From: Homarus americanus
Taxonomy: Eukaryota; Arthropoda; Malacostraca; Decapoda; Nephropidae
NCBI RefSeq assembly: GCF_018991925.1
Contig: NW_024737042.1
Location: 16,938,579 to 17,002,578 of the forward strand
Direction of reading: 5' to 3'
DNA: 64,000 nt
Shown here: piece after piece, positions 1-11,115 of the stretch
Position numbering within the stretch: the first letter of the stretch is position 1
Layout: every line of letters starts with the position of its first letter
The notes under the pieces: generated by a model
What the model was told of the DNA's origin: nothing
What the model saw: the letters and a program-made list of their open reading frames with translations, nothing else
Databases searched by the model: none
Position numbers and translations under genes: made by a program

Positions 1-28
1 GTATATTATATATGGATACCTTTTTGTT

Positions 29-30
<2 letters not shown>

Positions 31-63
<33 letters not shown>
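31..63. repeat. (TG)n microsatellite
   Basis: This is an uninterrupted TG dinucleotide run of about 16 copies. It carries no coding signal. Confidence 0.95.
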
Positions 64-68
<5 letters not shown>

Positions 69-267
69 TATATTTGAATGGATGAGCATTTTTTACGATT
101 AACAAATTTATTGGCAAAGTTTGGAGTACAGTTTGCCTATTTTTTAGATTGCCCCAGAGGGGGCGAGTTTATTGGGCACCCCCCTTACATCCTGTGCAAG
201 GTGAAGCGCTGCAGCGTTTACAGCGCCCATCTGGGAAGCATGCTGAGTTCATGCTTGCCCTTATGAC

Positions 268-1442
268 TCATAAGAACATAAGAATGGTGGAAACTGCAGC
301 GGGCCTATTGGCCCATACTGGGCAGTCCCATTTACACCCAACCCCTATTGCTCATATAAGCATCCAAACTATGTTTGAAGCTATTCAGCGTATTCGAGTT
401 AATGATGATATTTGGTGACTTGTTCCATTCATCCACTACTCTGTTTCCAAACCAGTGTTTACCTATTTCACGCCTAAATCGAAATTTGTCTAATTTAAAA
501 CCATTGTTACGAGTTCGCTCCTGGTTGGATAGTTCGAGTACCTTTGTAATGTCCCCTTTGTTTAGCCCTGACTTCCACTTATACACCTCTATCAGGTCGC
601 CCCTCGCTCTACGTCTCTCGAGGGAGTGCAAATTAAGATGCTTTAACCTGTCTCTATACTCAAGTTTCCTAATGCCAGGGATTAGTCTTGTCATTCTCCT
701 CTGAGTTCTTTCCAATGATTCTATATCCATTCTGTAATACGGTGACCAGAACTGAACTGCGTAATCCAGGTGTGGTCTCACAAGCGCAAGATACAGTTTC
801 AGGATGACCTCGCTAGTCTTGTAGGTAACACTCCTTTGTATGAACCCAAGTACTTTATTTGCCTTGTTACGAGCAAAAACATATTGTTTACTTGGCTTGA
901 GGTTCCTACTTATCATTACTCCTAAATCTCTCTCGCAGTCGGATTTCTCTATGGCATCGTTGTTCATCTGGTATCTGGTTTCCCTGTTTACATCTCCTAT
1001 ACTGAGTACTTTAAATTTGTCCACGTTGAATTTCATCTACCATTTTTCAGACCATTCGAAAAATTTGTTTAGATCTTCCTGTAGTTTTGCCGAGTCCTCG
1101 TCAGATTTAATAACACGTCCTATTTTAGTGTCATCAGCAAATTTACTTATGTTGCTGTCTATGCCGATATCTATGTCGTTTATGTATATAATAAATAATA
1201 ATGGTCCAAGTACTGAGCCTTGGGGAACTCCACTTGTGACGTTGCTCCAATGGGACTAAGTGCCGTTAATGCTCACTCGCTGTTTCCTGTCCTGTAACCA
1301 CGCCCTAATCCATTTAAGGATGTTACCTTTGATGCCATTTGCTTCTACCTTTCTAATTAGTCTTTCGTCGGGGACTCTGTGGAAGGCTTTGCTAAAGTCG
1401 AGAGATACCACATCATAATTGTGCCCCTCGTCCACCGATTCA
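268..1442 (-). mobile_element. CR1-like non-LTR retrotransposon, 5'-truncated (copy 1)
   Basis: On the minus strand the element ends at its 3' side in two copies of the 8-bp unit CATAAGAA, read on the plus strand near 272-288. Short 8-bp tail repeats are typical of the CR1 group. Sequence identity to the longer copy at 13827-17000 is high along its length. It stops abruptly near 1442, inside the RT domain, as expected for 5' truncation during reverse transcription. The flank beyond 1442 is unrelated to the longer copy. Confidence 0.88.
332..1442 (-). pseudogene. CR1-like reverse transcriptase, C-terminal part, broken
   Basis: The minus-strand translation contains RT palm sequence. A segment with SLDFSKAFHRVP lies at about 1370-1420. 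A C-terminal region follows with CERDLGVMIS, LALVRPHLDYAVQFW and NLHSLERRRARGDLIEVYKW, which is the conserved tail of CR1-clade RTs. Two lesions are visible by comparison with the copy at 13.9-15 kb. One base is missing near 1257 (GGGACTAAG against GGGACTTAG), which shifts the frame just after the SINGT motif. A CAG-to-TAG change near 1037 interrupts the EKWQM motif. The final 234 codons after that stop are open. No endonuclease domain remains. It is a dead fragment and its products are not expected to function. Confidence 0.85.
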
Positions 1443-1632
1443 TGCATTAAGGGCGTAAAAGCCTGAAGGGTCATGGGTTTTGTCAGCAAGTTACATAAAG
1501 TGACAGAATGATGAGTGTGTTGGGGAAAATTCCCGGTACAATTTATCTGTTTATGGCAAAGCGTGGCAGTTCCCTAATAATGTCAAGTGCCAGGCCATAG
1601 GTCATTGAAAATATTGAGGGACATACCTTTAA

Positions 1633-1733
1633 GCCTATTCTGAGTAATTCAGTCAGGTCTTGACACTGAGGGTGCTATCACTTCTCACTGCCACGCAGGA
1701 CAGAGGTTCATGCACAAAGAAATAGATCATATT
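1633..1733 (-). repeat. Dispersed ~100-bp repeat, single inverted copy of the 40-kb tandem unit
   Basis: Read on the minus strand this stretch closely matches 40386-40485, sharing the segments CCTGCGTGGCAGTGAGAAGT and AAGACCTGACTGAATTACTC. At 40 kb the same unit is tandemly repeated, while here it is solitary. Nothing coding is visible in it or in its flanks (1443-1632 and 1734-1797). Confidence 0.75.
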
Positions 1734-1797
1734 AATTAATAGCATATGTTGGTCATAATACTTCTACTACCACTACTACTAGATCCTGGGATTTTAC

Positions 1798-2716
1798 GAT
1801 CTAGATACTGGGATCAGCAGTGACATAAGCAAGTTTGCGGATGACACCAAAATAGGGAAGCAAATTAATTCAGGGCAGGATGCAAATGCATTACAGGAGG
1901 ATCTAAATAAACTGCAGGGGTGGTCTGAAAAATGGCAAATGAAATTCAACACCAGCAAGTGCAGCGTACTTAATATTGGAAGAACAAATACTTATAATGT
2001 ATACAGCCTTAACAACATCAACCTAGAGAAGTCGACTTGTGAAAGAGACCTAGGGGTACTTGTAAGCCCGGACCTACGGCCTAGAAAACAGTGCGTTAAT
2101 GTTCGAAATAAGGCAAACAGAGTATTGGGTTTTATATCTAGAAGTGTAAGTAATAAGAGTGCAGAGGTCTTATTGCAACTATATCTTGCGCTAGTCAGGC
2201 CGCACCTCGATTGTGCGGTTCAGTTCTGGTGCCCCTATTATAGAATGGATATAAATTCACTAGAGTCGGTGCAGCGAAGAATGACAAAAATGATCCCGGG
2301 ACTTAGAAACCTTCCATATCAGGATAGGTTAAAGAAACTTAACTTGCATTCGCTAGAAAGACGAAGAGTGCGGGGAGATATGATAGAAGTATTTAAGTGG
2401 GTGAAAGGAATCAATAAAGGGGATATAGATAAAGTTCTTATAATATCCGAGCAGGATAGGACTCGGAGCAACGGATTCAAGTTGGATAAGTTTAGGTTTA
2501 GGAGGGAGATAGGAAGAAACTGGTTCACAAATAGGGTGGTGGACGAGTGGAACAAGCTTAGCAACTTTGTAGTAAGTGCGGGAACTCTGGAAAGTTTCAA
2601 AAGGAGGCTGGATAGATTCATGGATGATAGAGAGTGGTAGTAATTCTCGACAGGAGCTGCCATGCACAGGCCAACCGGCCTATTGCAGACTCCTTATTTT
2701 CTTATGTTCTTATGTT
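1798..2716 (+). mobile_element. CR1-like non-LTR retrotransposon 3' end (second subfamily)
   Basis: A plus-strand CR1-like fragment begins inside the RT catalytic region, at FADDTK near 1830. It ends in repeated TTCTTATG octamers at about 2697-2716, the reverse complement of the tail seen at 268-288. A TAC/TAA microsatellite starts directly after the tail. The protein is clearly related to copy 1 but divergent, so this is a different subfamily. Confidence 0.85.
1801..2640 (+). pseudogene. CR1-like reverse transcriptase C-terminus, open but truncated
   Basis: The frame is open from at least 1801 to the stop at 2638-2640. It reads through the RT active-site motif FADDTK near its start, then GWSEKWQMKFN, CERDLGVLVS, LALVRPHLDCAVQFW and NLHSLERRRVRGDMIEVFKW. 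It ends at a natural-looking terminus (RLDRFMDDREW). There are no internal stops, so the loss is only the 5' truncation, which removes the endonuclease and RT fingers. An ATG at 1939 could start a 233-residue product, but no promoter or family precedent supports that. It is best read as a recently truncated, inert LINE end. Confidence 0.82.
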
Positions 2717-2720
2717 CTTC

Positions 2721-2914
<194 letters not shown>

Positions 2915-2984
2915 TTAACAATTATGAGTTGAACCCAACACTGAATACAAGACAATGGCATCTCAGATGGCAGTGTGCAAGATG

Positions 2985-4390
2985 ACATAAGATATGGTAG
3001 TATTAAGAGCTATGAAGATCTGTTACGACATAAAACACCACATAATCCCTTACGATGTGAACAAGACACTGGAGATATGTCAGTGAAACGTCAGTATGGC
3101 TGTACAGTCTCATATCTAGGACATGTTTACACTTTACAGGAGTTTGTTGTGACAGAACTTCAGGGGAGTGAGAGGTAGATCTGTGTATGAATTTGGTACA
3201 CTGTCCTACTCACGACACGATTGCTATAGATTACTGTATTGTTAAGGAGGCGTGTTATATTCTAGGTTGTCGACTTATCACAGCGGTGAGTCCTGAATTA
3301 TGACTGGACCAGCAGTTTTGTGGTAACCTGAGTTACGTAAATCAGTGTTATTTGCTCTGGGTGGAAGGAGGTGTCGGTGTTTGGGGTCAACCATTTATCT
3401 TCTACTGAATCTAAGCAGCAGGTCTTCTCGCCTTTGGGTGAGTGTTTGTAAATTCAAGAATTCAAAGGCATTCTGGTAACCCTGCCACCCTGTGAGCTAG
3501 ACGCCATATGACAGCGACCTGAGAAGAAGTTTGATATGAAAGAAAGTAATAGTGGGCAACACCTTAGCTTACACTAGGGTAATAGTGTGGTATACAGTAT
3601 TAAATGCTCAGTTATCAAAATAAATCAGACATGATGGCAATACGGTCACCCAGGTCAATACCTTTATAAGCTTGATGAAAATGTTATATAGTTATCAAGT
3701 TATTAAGAATCGGATTGATGTAAACTCACCTGCCTACAGTATGGTTCCGTTTTGGTGCTTTACCAGATTCAGGGGTTAATGACACTGGACGGGGTTATTT
3801 TCACGGACACGACGATGACGCTCTCAAGGTGAATTTCTTCTTATTTAATATGTTCTTAAGAATACATGTGCATTTCCTAATTTTAAACACCAAAGTGTTA
3901 CTATTCCGGTTAGCCGTTGTTTCTTGTGACGAATTCAACACTAAAAAAAAAAGGGCGTTTTTTCCCAGCTGAAAAAAGATGCCCCGCCCCCTCCTCAAGA
4001 ATTAGAGATGATTGGCTGTTGCAAACCTGTCCGATTTTGTCCTGAGTAATGATGTATTTCTAAATGAGTTTATTCATACTGACCGTTTCTGACGAGAAAG
4101 ATATTTAACTAAATTATATAAAGATACATACCTTCTTTATTTCAAACATAAGTGCGTAGAAAGTTTATCAGAAATATTATACGTGAATTAACTGATGAAC
4201 TCGGGTAGCAAATTCACGCTTTCAGAGGATGCATTTAATATATACTTATTTTTACCTACAATAAGACATACTAAGACAAATTACATATCAGTAACAGTAG
4301 TACAATATGCAAAAACAACATTGTAAAAGATCAGAATCACATTGAAATATTACACGACCGTTAGCAGAGGAGAGAAAAATATGAAGTAGT
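2985..4390. other. Unassigned intergenic or intronic sequence
   Basis: I see no supported gene, LINE motif or tandem array here. The sequence is AT-rich with a short A-run near 3943-3952. Short open frames are of chance length and lack recognisable motifs. Confidence 0.5.
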
Positions 4391-4391
4391 T

Positions 4392-7383
4392 CTCTGCACC
4401 TTCTTCTGGAAGGGTAAGCATGCTGAGGAGAGAAACCACATTTATGGAGTTGGCTTTGCCATCCGCCAACACATCATACGCAGGCTAACTGAAATGCCTA
4501 CTGGGATCAACGAGTGCCTCATGACGCTTCTAGTCCCACTGAATCACTCACGTCATGCCTTCTTCATCAGTGCATATGCCCCAACACTGGATGCAGAGGA
4601 CGACATCAAGGAGGCCTTTTATGCCGACCTCGACAGAGTGCAAACCTCTATCCCCAGAGAAGACAAGGTTGTGCTCCTTGGCGAATTCAATGCCAGAGTT
4701 GGCAGAGATGCTAACATTTGGCAGGGAACCATAGGGAGAAATGGACTAGGCAAGTATAATCCCAATGGCCAACTCCTTCTCAGCTGCTCACAACCTCACT
4801 ATCACCAATACCTTGTTTAGCCAGGCCGACAATTTCAAGGGATCGTGGCAACACCCACGATCCAAGCACTGGCATCTCATTGTCTACATCATTGTCAGAG
4901 AAAGAGATCGCCGGGATGTCCTCATCACCCGTGCCATGCGTGGCTCAGACCACTGTGACACTGATCATCAACTTGTCAGATCCAAGCTCTCACTTCACGT
5001 TGCCCCAAAACGGCAAAGGCAGCAAGCCTCCAGAAGAGGTTTTAAGACTAAGCGTCTGGAGGATCCAGTGGTAGCACATGTTTTCAGAGAGCAGCTCGAA
5101 CATGGGCTTTTAACAGCCCAACAGCAAACAACGTGAATCCTAGTGCCGAATGGGATATTCTTAATACTGTTATGACAAAGACCTACAGAGAGACCCTCGG
5201 CCAGTTCAAAAGAATACACCAGGACTGGTTTGATGAAAATGACGAGGCAATCAAAGTACTCATCGATGATAAACGTGCTGCTTTTACTGACTGGCAGAAC
5301 AACCCTCAGTCTCGGACCAAAGCTGATACCTTCCTCAAGAAGAAAGCGGCAACCCAGCAGGAACTTCGCAATCTAAAGAACGACTGGCTTAAAAATAAAG
5401 CATGTGAAGCACAAAAACTTGCAGATCAGCACAAGATGTGCGAATTTTTCATTTCCACTAAAACATATTATGGGGCAGTCACTCGTGGCACAGCCCCCCT
5501 TCGCTCATCTGACAGTAACCACATAATTAAAGACGAGGAAGGCCTCTTTCAGCGCTGGAAAAAGCACTACCATTCATTGCTCAACCGAAACACCGATCTG
5601 GATGTCCTGACTACCAAGCAGGTCCCTCAGCACCCAGAGCTGACCCACCTCAGCTACCCTCCATCCCTGGATGAGGTAGCTACTGCCATCAAACAGATGA
5701 AAAATAACAAAGTTAGAATCCCAGCCGAGGTGTATAAAGCAGGAGGACCTCTACTTACCAGCCGTCTCCACTCTCTCCTGGAGAATATATGGGAAAAGGA
5801 GGATCCCCCAAGGTCTTAAAGATGCCTCCATCGTCAATATTTATAAGAACAAGGGGGACCCGTCAGATTGTATCAACTACCGTGGGATCTTGCTGCTCTC
5901 CGTAGCTGGCAAGATTATAGCCCGAGTCCTGCAAAACAGACTTCTTCCTGAGGCGGAAAACTTTCTCCCAGAATCTCAATGTGGTTTTAAACCATCACGT
6001 TGCACCAATGACATGATCTTTGTTGCCCGCCAGATACAGGAAAAGTGCAGAGAACAGCGTCGTGACCTGTACATGGCTTTCATCGACCTAACCAAGGCCT
6101 TCGACTTGGTCAACAGGGAAGCCCTCTGGTGGACCCTCAGCCGTTACGGCTGCCCACCAAAATTCATCGCCATTGTGAGGCAACTCCACATTGGCATGAA
6201 CGGCAGTGTCCTGCACAATGGTACCCAGTCAGAGTTCTTCACCATCCAAACAGGGGTTAAACAAGGGTGTGTACTGGCACCAACTCTCTTTTCCATCTTC
6301 TTGGCTGCCTTCCTTACTCGTGCCAGTGTCAATTTAGCCAGCGGGGTGAACATCGAGTACCGGGTAAAGAGGGGCCTTTTCAACATAAGACGACTCCAGG
6401 CAAGAAGAAAGGTGTTGGCAGCTTCCATTACTGAACTTCAGTATGCAGATGACCTCACCCTTGTTGCTCACACTGAACACGACCTACAGGAGATCTTAAA
6501 CACCTGTGCAGACGCATATGCACACTTCGGCCTTGAGGTGAATGTACGTAAGACTCAGATTCTCTTTCAACCTGCCCCTGGTTCAGACACACCTCCCACC
6601 CATCCAGCTTAACGGTACTACACTCTCTAATGTTGCCCACTTTCGGTATCTCTGCTCCCACTTGTCCACCACCGCAGACATCGATGAAGAATTTCAGCAT
6701 CGGATCAGATGTGCATCTCACGCCTTGGGCGGACTCTGAAATGGTGTCTTCAGCTGTAGGGAGCTGAAATTATCCACAAAGTTGCACGTATATCGAACAG
6801 TGGTCCTGCCTACCCTACTATATGGCAGTGAGACATGGTTCACATACAGGAGGTACCTCAAGGCACTTGAAAACTTTCACCAACGTAGTCTACGTTCCAT
6901 CCTCCGAGTTCGCTGGGAAAACAAGAGAACAAATGCCAGCATTCTTGCTGACACCAACTGTAGGAGCATCGAGGCTACCATTATCCATGAACAACTACGT
7001 TGGACTGGCCATGTTACCCTCATGGACGACAGTAGACTGCCAAAGCAGCTACTTTACAGTCACCAAACGAATAGTAAATGTAACGCTGGCGGGCAATTGA
7101 AAAGGCATTAGGATAGTCTTAAGACAAACCTGAAAAGGTGCCAAATCGACCCCCTCACCTGGGAGTCGATTACTCCACATCGTAATGCTTGGAGGAGCAC
7201 CACACGGGAAGGTGTCAATGCTTTCGAGTTTGCCCGACTGCAAACCGAGGCAGATAAGCGCCAGCGTCGGTAAGACGCTGCCACCGCCCCTCCCACAGTA
7301 GATGGAGCCCTCCACATGTGCAACGAATGTGGACGACGCTGCCGGCCCTGTAACGAGCTCTTTAGTCACCTCAAAACTCACTG
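4392..7383 (+). mobile_element. APE-type LINE, 'craniofacial-development-protein-2-like' family (copy 1)
   Basis: This is a near full-length protein-coding region of a non-LTR retrotransposon widely mis-annotated in animal genomes as craniofacial development protein 2-like. It reads endonuclease, RT, then a C-terminal C2H2-like zinc finger. It enters mid-endonuclease near 4397 (TFFWKGKH) and ends at the stop codon at about 7381-7383. A second, inverted copy lies at 28030-29710. I leave the exact clade open (RTE-like is the usual label). Confidence 0.85.
4397..7383 (+). pseudogene. LINE endonuclease-reverse transcriptase-zinc finger polyprotein, frameshifted
   Basis: Order of recognisable parts: endonuclease with GVGFAIRQH, FFISAYAPT, VVLLGEFNARVGRD and SDHCDTDHQLV (4397-5000). 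Next comes a linker with HQDWFDENDEAI (about 5215-5250), then RT with INYRGILLLSVAGKII, DLTKAFDLVNREAL, TGVKQGCVLAPTLFSIFL and the catalytic YADD (about 6440). A tail follows with VVLPTLLYGSETW and HEQLRWTGHV, and then a terminal finger with C-x2-C and H-x3-H-type spacing (about 7315-7380). Frameshifts occur near 4770, 5130, 5800 and 6600. In-frame stops occur at about 6737 (GGL* then NGVF, probably CGA to TGA), 7109 and 7271. The density of lesions marks it as long dead. Confidence 0.85.
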
Positions 7384-7404
7384 ACCTAGGTTCCGAGTGA
7401 CAGC

Positions 7405-8287
7405 ATAGTATGTGTGTGGGGGGCTATGTGTGTGTGGGGGTGGCTATGTGTGTGTGGGGGTGGTTATGTGTGGTGTGGGTGTGGGTGGTTAGTGCGGTGG
7501 TTATGTGTGTGGAGGGTTGTTATGTGTGTGAGGGGTATGTGGGTGTGGAGCTATGTGTGTGGGGGTGGCTATGTGGGTGGGGGTGGTTATGTGTGGTTAG
7601 TGGTTATGTGTGATGTGGGGGCTATGTGTGTGGGGGGTGTATGTGGGTGTGGGGGTGGCTATGTGTGTGTGGTGGCTATGTGTGTGTGAGTGGTATGTGT
7701 TTGTGTGGGACTATTGGGTGGTTATGTGGGTGTGGGGGCTGTGTGTGGGAAGCTATGAGTGTGTGGGGTTTGCTGTGTATGTGGGGTGGCTATGTGTGTG
7801 GGGCAGCTATGTGTATGTGGGGGTTGCATGTGTCTGGGGGCTACAGGCATTTGGTGTGGCTATGTATGTGTGCCCATGTGTGGAGGGAATATGTGTGTGT
7901 GTGTGTGGTGGTGGTTTTGTGTGAGGGTGGCGTGTTTGTGTGGGGCTATGTGTGTTTGGGGGTGGCTGTGGTGTGGGGTGGCTGGTGTGTGGAGGGTGGT
8001 TATGTGTGTGTGTGTGTGTGAGGGTGGCTATGTGTGTGGGGGGACTATGTGTGTGTGGGGCACAGGCGTGTGAGAGGTAGGGGTGGCTATGTGTGTGAGG
8101 GTGTGGCAGTGTGTGTGAAGAGGTGGGTGGCTATGTGTGTTTGGAGGGAGGGTTTATGTGGTTGTGGGGGTAGGGTGGCTATGTGTGTGTGTGGAGGGGC
8201 TATGTGCGTGTGAGGAGGTAGGGTGGCTATGTGTGTGGGGTGTGTGTGTGTGTGAGGAGGTAGGGTGGTTATGTGTGTGTGTCCAGG

Positions 8288-8358
<71 letters not shown>

Positions 8359-8512
8359 AGTGACTATGTGTCTGAGGAGGTAAGGTGGCTTGTGTGTGTG
8401 GGGGCTGCTATGTGTGTGTGTGGGTAGGTAATGTATGTGTGGGTGTGGTTATGTACGTGTGGGTGTGGTTATGTACGTGTGGGTGTGGCTATGTATGTGG
8501 CGACCTGTGGGT
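7405..8512. repeat. GT-rich degenerate minisatellite
   Basis: About 1.1 kb is built from variants of GGGGTGGCTATGTGTGTG, with a pure TG run of about 67 bp at 8289-8355. Cytosine is nearly absent from the plus strand. The open frames that cross it encode Val/Cys/Gly/Trp-rich repeats in every frame and are not genes. Confidence 0.93.
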
Positions 8513-8517
8513 GTAAT

Positions 8518-9818
8518 GGCAGGACGAGTAAGGGAGGAGGCAGGCGAGGAAGGGAGAAGGCAGGGCAAGATGGGAAGAGGCAGGGCGAAGAAGGAGAAGG
8601 AGCAAAGATGGGAAGAGGAGGGGAAGAAAGGAGGAGGCAGGGCAAAGAAGGGAAGGAGAGGAAGGAGGAGGAGGATAAGGAAGGAGGAGGCAGGACGAGG
8701 AATGAAGGAGGAAGGGCGAGGAAGAGAGGAGGAAGGACGGGTAAGGAGGAGGCAGGACGAGAAAGGAAAGGAGGCAGGACGAGGAATGAAGGAGGAAGGA
8801 CGAGGGAGAGGGGAAGGACGAGGAAGGAAGGAGGCAGGACGAGGGAAGGAGGAGGAGGACGAGGAAGAAGGAAGGAAGATGAAGGAGGAGGCAGGACGAG
8901 GAAGGGAGGGAGGAAGGATGAGGGAAGAGAGGGAGGCAGGACGAGGAAGAGAAGGAGGAAGGACGAGGAAGGGAGGAGGAAGGACGAGGGAGAGGTGGAA
9001 GGACAGGGGACGAGGAAGGAGGAGGAAGGACGAGGAAGGAAGGGAGGAAGAACGGGGAAGGAAGGGGGAAAGGATGAGGAAGAGAGGTGGAAGGACGAGA
9101 AAGGAAGGGAGGCAGGACGAGGAAGGAGAGGAAGGACGAGGAAGAGAGGTGGAAGGACGAGGCAGGACGAGGAAGGGAGGGAGGAAGGACGAGGAAGGGA
9201 GGAGGGAGGACGAGGAAGGGTGGAGGGAGGACGATGAAGGAAGTAGGAAGGATGGGGAAGGATGAGGAAGAGAGGGGGAAGGACGAGGAAAGGAGGAGGG
9301 AGGACGAGGAAGGTGGAGGCAGGACGATGAAGGAAGTAGGAAGGACGAGGAAGGACGAGGAAGAGAGGTGGAAGGATGAGGGAGAGATGGAAAGACGATG
9401 AAGGAGGAGGGAGGACGGGGAAGGGAGGAGGAAGAGGAGGAGGACGAGGAAGGAGGAGGAAGAGAGATGGAAGAGACGAGGAAGGAGGAGGCAAGAGGAG
9501 GAAGAAGGAGGAAGGACGAGGAAGAGAGGTGGAAGGACGAGGAAGGAAGGAGGCAGGACGAGGAAGGGAGGAGGAAGCACGAGGAAGAGAGGAGGCAGGA
9601 CGATGAAGGAAGGAAGGAGGAAGGACGAGGAAGAGAGGAGGCGAGGAGGAGGAAGGACGAGGAAGGAGAGGAAGAGAGGGAAGGAGAGGGGAGGATGAGG
9701 AAGGGAAGGAAGGAAGGAGGAAGGACGAGGAAGAGAGGAGGCAGGACGAGGAAGGAAGGAGGAAGGACGAGGAAGAGAGGAGGCAGGACGAGGAAGAGAG
9801 GTGGAAGGATGCAAGCTG
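8518..9818. repeat. GA-rich minisatellite
   Basis: About 1.3 kb consists of reiterated GGAGGAAGGACGAGGAAG-type units on the plus strand, almost entirely purine apart from the C of GACG. It directly follows the GT-rich array. Long Arg/Glu/Gly-rich or Pro/Ser/Leu-rich frames on both strands are artefacts of the repeat. Confidence 0.93.
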
Positions 9819-9938
9819 AATTTGTCCAAGTAGAAGTTACACTTCACTCCTCCAGATACAATGTTACTCTACGGATGATTTGTTGAAATTCTCTCTAGAA
9901 AAAGTAACTCAAGCATTATAGAAGGAATAGGAATAATT

Positions 9939-9966
9939 ATAGTAGTAGTAGTAGTAGTAGTAGTAG
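9939..9966. repeat. (TAG)n microsatellite
   Basis: Nine TAG/GTA units immediately precede the open frame at 9967. They supply its upstream stop codons. Confidence 0.9.
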
Positions 9967-10101
9967 CTCACGTCAGCCGTCACTGAGCACATAAGATCTC
10001 AGAATGCAACAAGTGAGGTAGATACCAACGAATTAAACAAGATTCGACGGTCCATTACGACAGAACGACAACACACTCAAAGTGATAAACTGCACCAACT
10101 G

Positions 10102-10932
10102 ATGCCGCAAGTGCCAGAGAACTTGAAGAAAAAAATTGCTATAGCCCAGGATGTGGGCGCCTTGAACTGGCTAGCAACGTTACCGATAAGGGCAAAAGGT
10201 TTCAGTCTTAATAAACAAGAATTCACAGAGGCCATTGCTCTAAGGAACGGTAGGCCAGTAGAAGGTTTGCCCTCCCAATGCGTGTGGCTCATCTTATGGC
10301 ATCGACCACGCCATGGTGTGCAAGAAAGGGGCTTCGTATGCACGAGGCATGGTGAAGTAGGGGATCTCACAGCAAATATGTTGAAGGAAATCTGCCATTA
10401 TATCACAGTGGAACCGACCCTCCTTCCACTGGACGGTGAGAATTTCCATCACAAGACTTCAAACACATCGAACGAAACCCGTGTGGACATCAGTGTTCCA
10501 GAATTCTGGACGCGGGCACAGCGAGCCTTCTTTGACATAAGGATTTTCGATCCCATGGCCGCATGTCACCGTAACCTAACTCTCGAGGCTGCACATAGGA
10601 GGAACGAGAATGACAGGAACAGGGAAGTGGGGGAGAGAATTCAGAATGTTGATCAGGGTAGCTTCACTCCTCTGGTGTTCATAACCTCTGGTAGGATGGG
10701 ACCAGGTGCAAGATGTTTCTATGAAAGACTCACAGAGGTGTTATCCGAGCAGAAGCAGCCCAAAAGTTATGTTGCAGCCTGGTTGAGATGCCGACTGTCT
10801 TTCACTCTGCTTAGGTCTGCATTGCTTTGCCTCAGGGGAACGAGATTTTTGGCCCCAAAGCTGACAACGACCGCAGATATTGACTATGAGGCAACAGTCA
10901 CTGAATGTCGCATAGATCTGCGGCTCAACTAA
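10102..10932 (+). CDS. Intact transposon-type ORF, zinc-finger/restriction-like-endonuclease-like C-terminal module
   Basis: The 276-codon frame is uninterrupted, and the same frame is open upstream to 9967, so the true start may be earlier or lost. I recognise a protein family found in many copies in invertebrate and fish genomes. Conserved blocks are NWLATLPI (22-29), GLPSQC (55-60), RHGEVGDLT (82-90), VEPTLLPL (103-110), VDISV (128-132), FFDIRIF (143-149), SFTPLVF (187-193), GRMGPGA (197-203) and RCRLSFTLLRSALLCLRG (229-246). The normal family pattern C-x-C-G...H-A...C followed by RHN resembles the zinc knuckle before the restriction-like endonuclease of R2-type retroelements. The later D...FFDVRVF pair resembles its PD-(D/E)XK core; that is inference. 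In this copy the second Cys of C-x-C is missing (QCVWL), so the finger looks degraded. No RT is adjacent. It is probably an orphaned C-terminal part of a mobile element. Confidence 0.65.
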   Translation: MPQVPENLKKKIAIAQDVGALNWLATLPIRAKGFSLNKQEFTEAIALRNGRPVEGLPSQCVWLILWHRPRHGVQERGFVCTRHGEVGDLTANMLKEICHYITVEPTLLPLDGENFHHKTSNTSNETRVDISVPEFWTRAQRAFFDIRIFDPMAACHRNLTLEAAHRRNENDRNREVGERIQNVDQGSFTPLVFITSGRMGPGARCFYERLTEVLSEQKQPKSYVAAWLRCRLSFTLLRSALLCLRGTRFLAPKLTTTADIDYEATVTECRIDLRLN

Positions 10933-11039
10933 CTCGACACAGCTAGGATAGCTACTTTTGTATTAGGATATTTAAATTTAAGGTAATGAAATGGCTGCGA
11001 GGGTGTGACTATTGTGGAAGGCTGGAGACAGCGTTTAAA

Positions 11040-11115
11040 AAAAATAGTAGGAGTAGTAATAATCGTAATAGTAGTATTTGTAGTAATATTAGTAGTAGTA
11101 GTAATATGATAATTA
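11040..11115. repeat. Degenerate TAG/TAA microsatellite
   Basis: This is a short run of imperfect AGT/AAT triplets after an A-run. The frame crossing it at 10986-11327 has no recognisable domain. Confidence 0.6.

Noticed and set aside
7410..8427. Cys/Val/Gly/Trp-rich open frames resembling cysteine-rich peptides
   Set aside because: They come from GT-repeat translation in all three frames, with no signal peptide, conserved spacing or family match.
8431..9886. Very long open frames on both strands (up to ~450 codons)
   Set aside because: They are translations of a GA-rich minisatellite, open in several frames at once, with no domain and extreme Arg/Glu/Gly or Pro/Ser/Leu bias.
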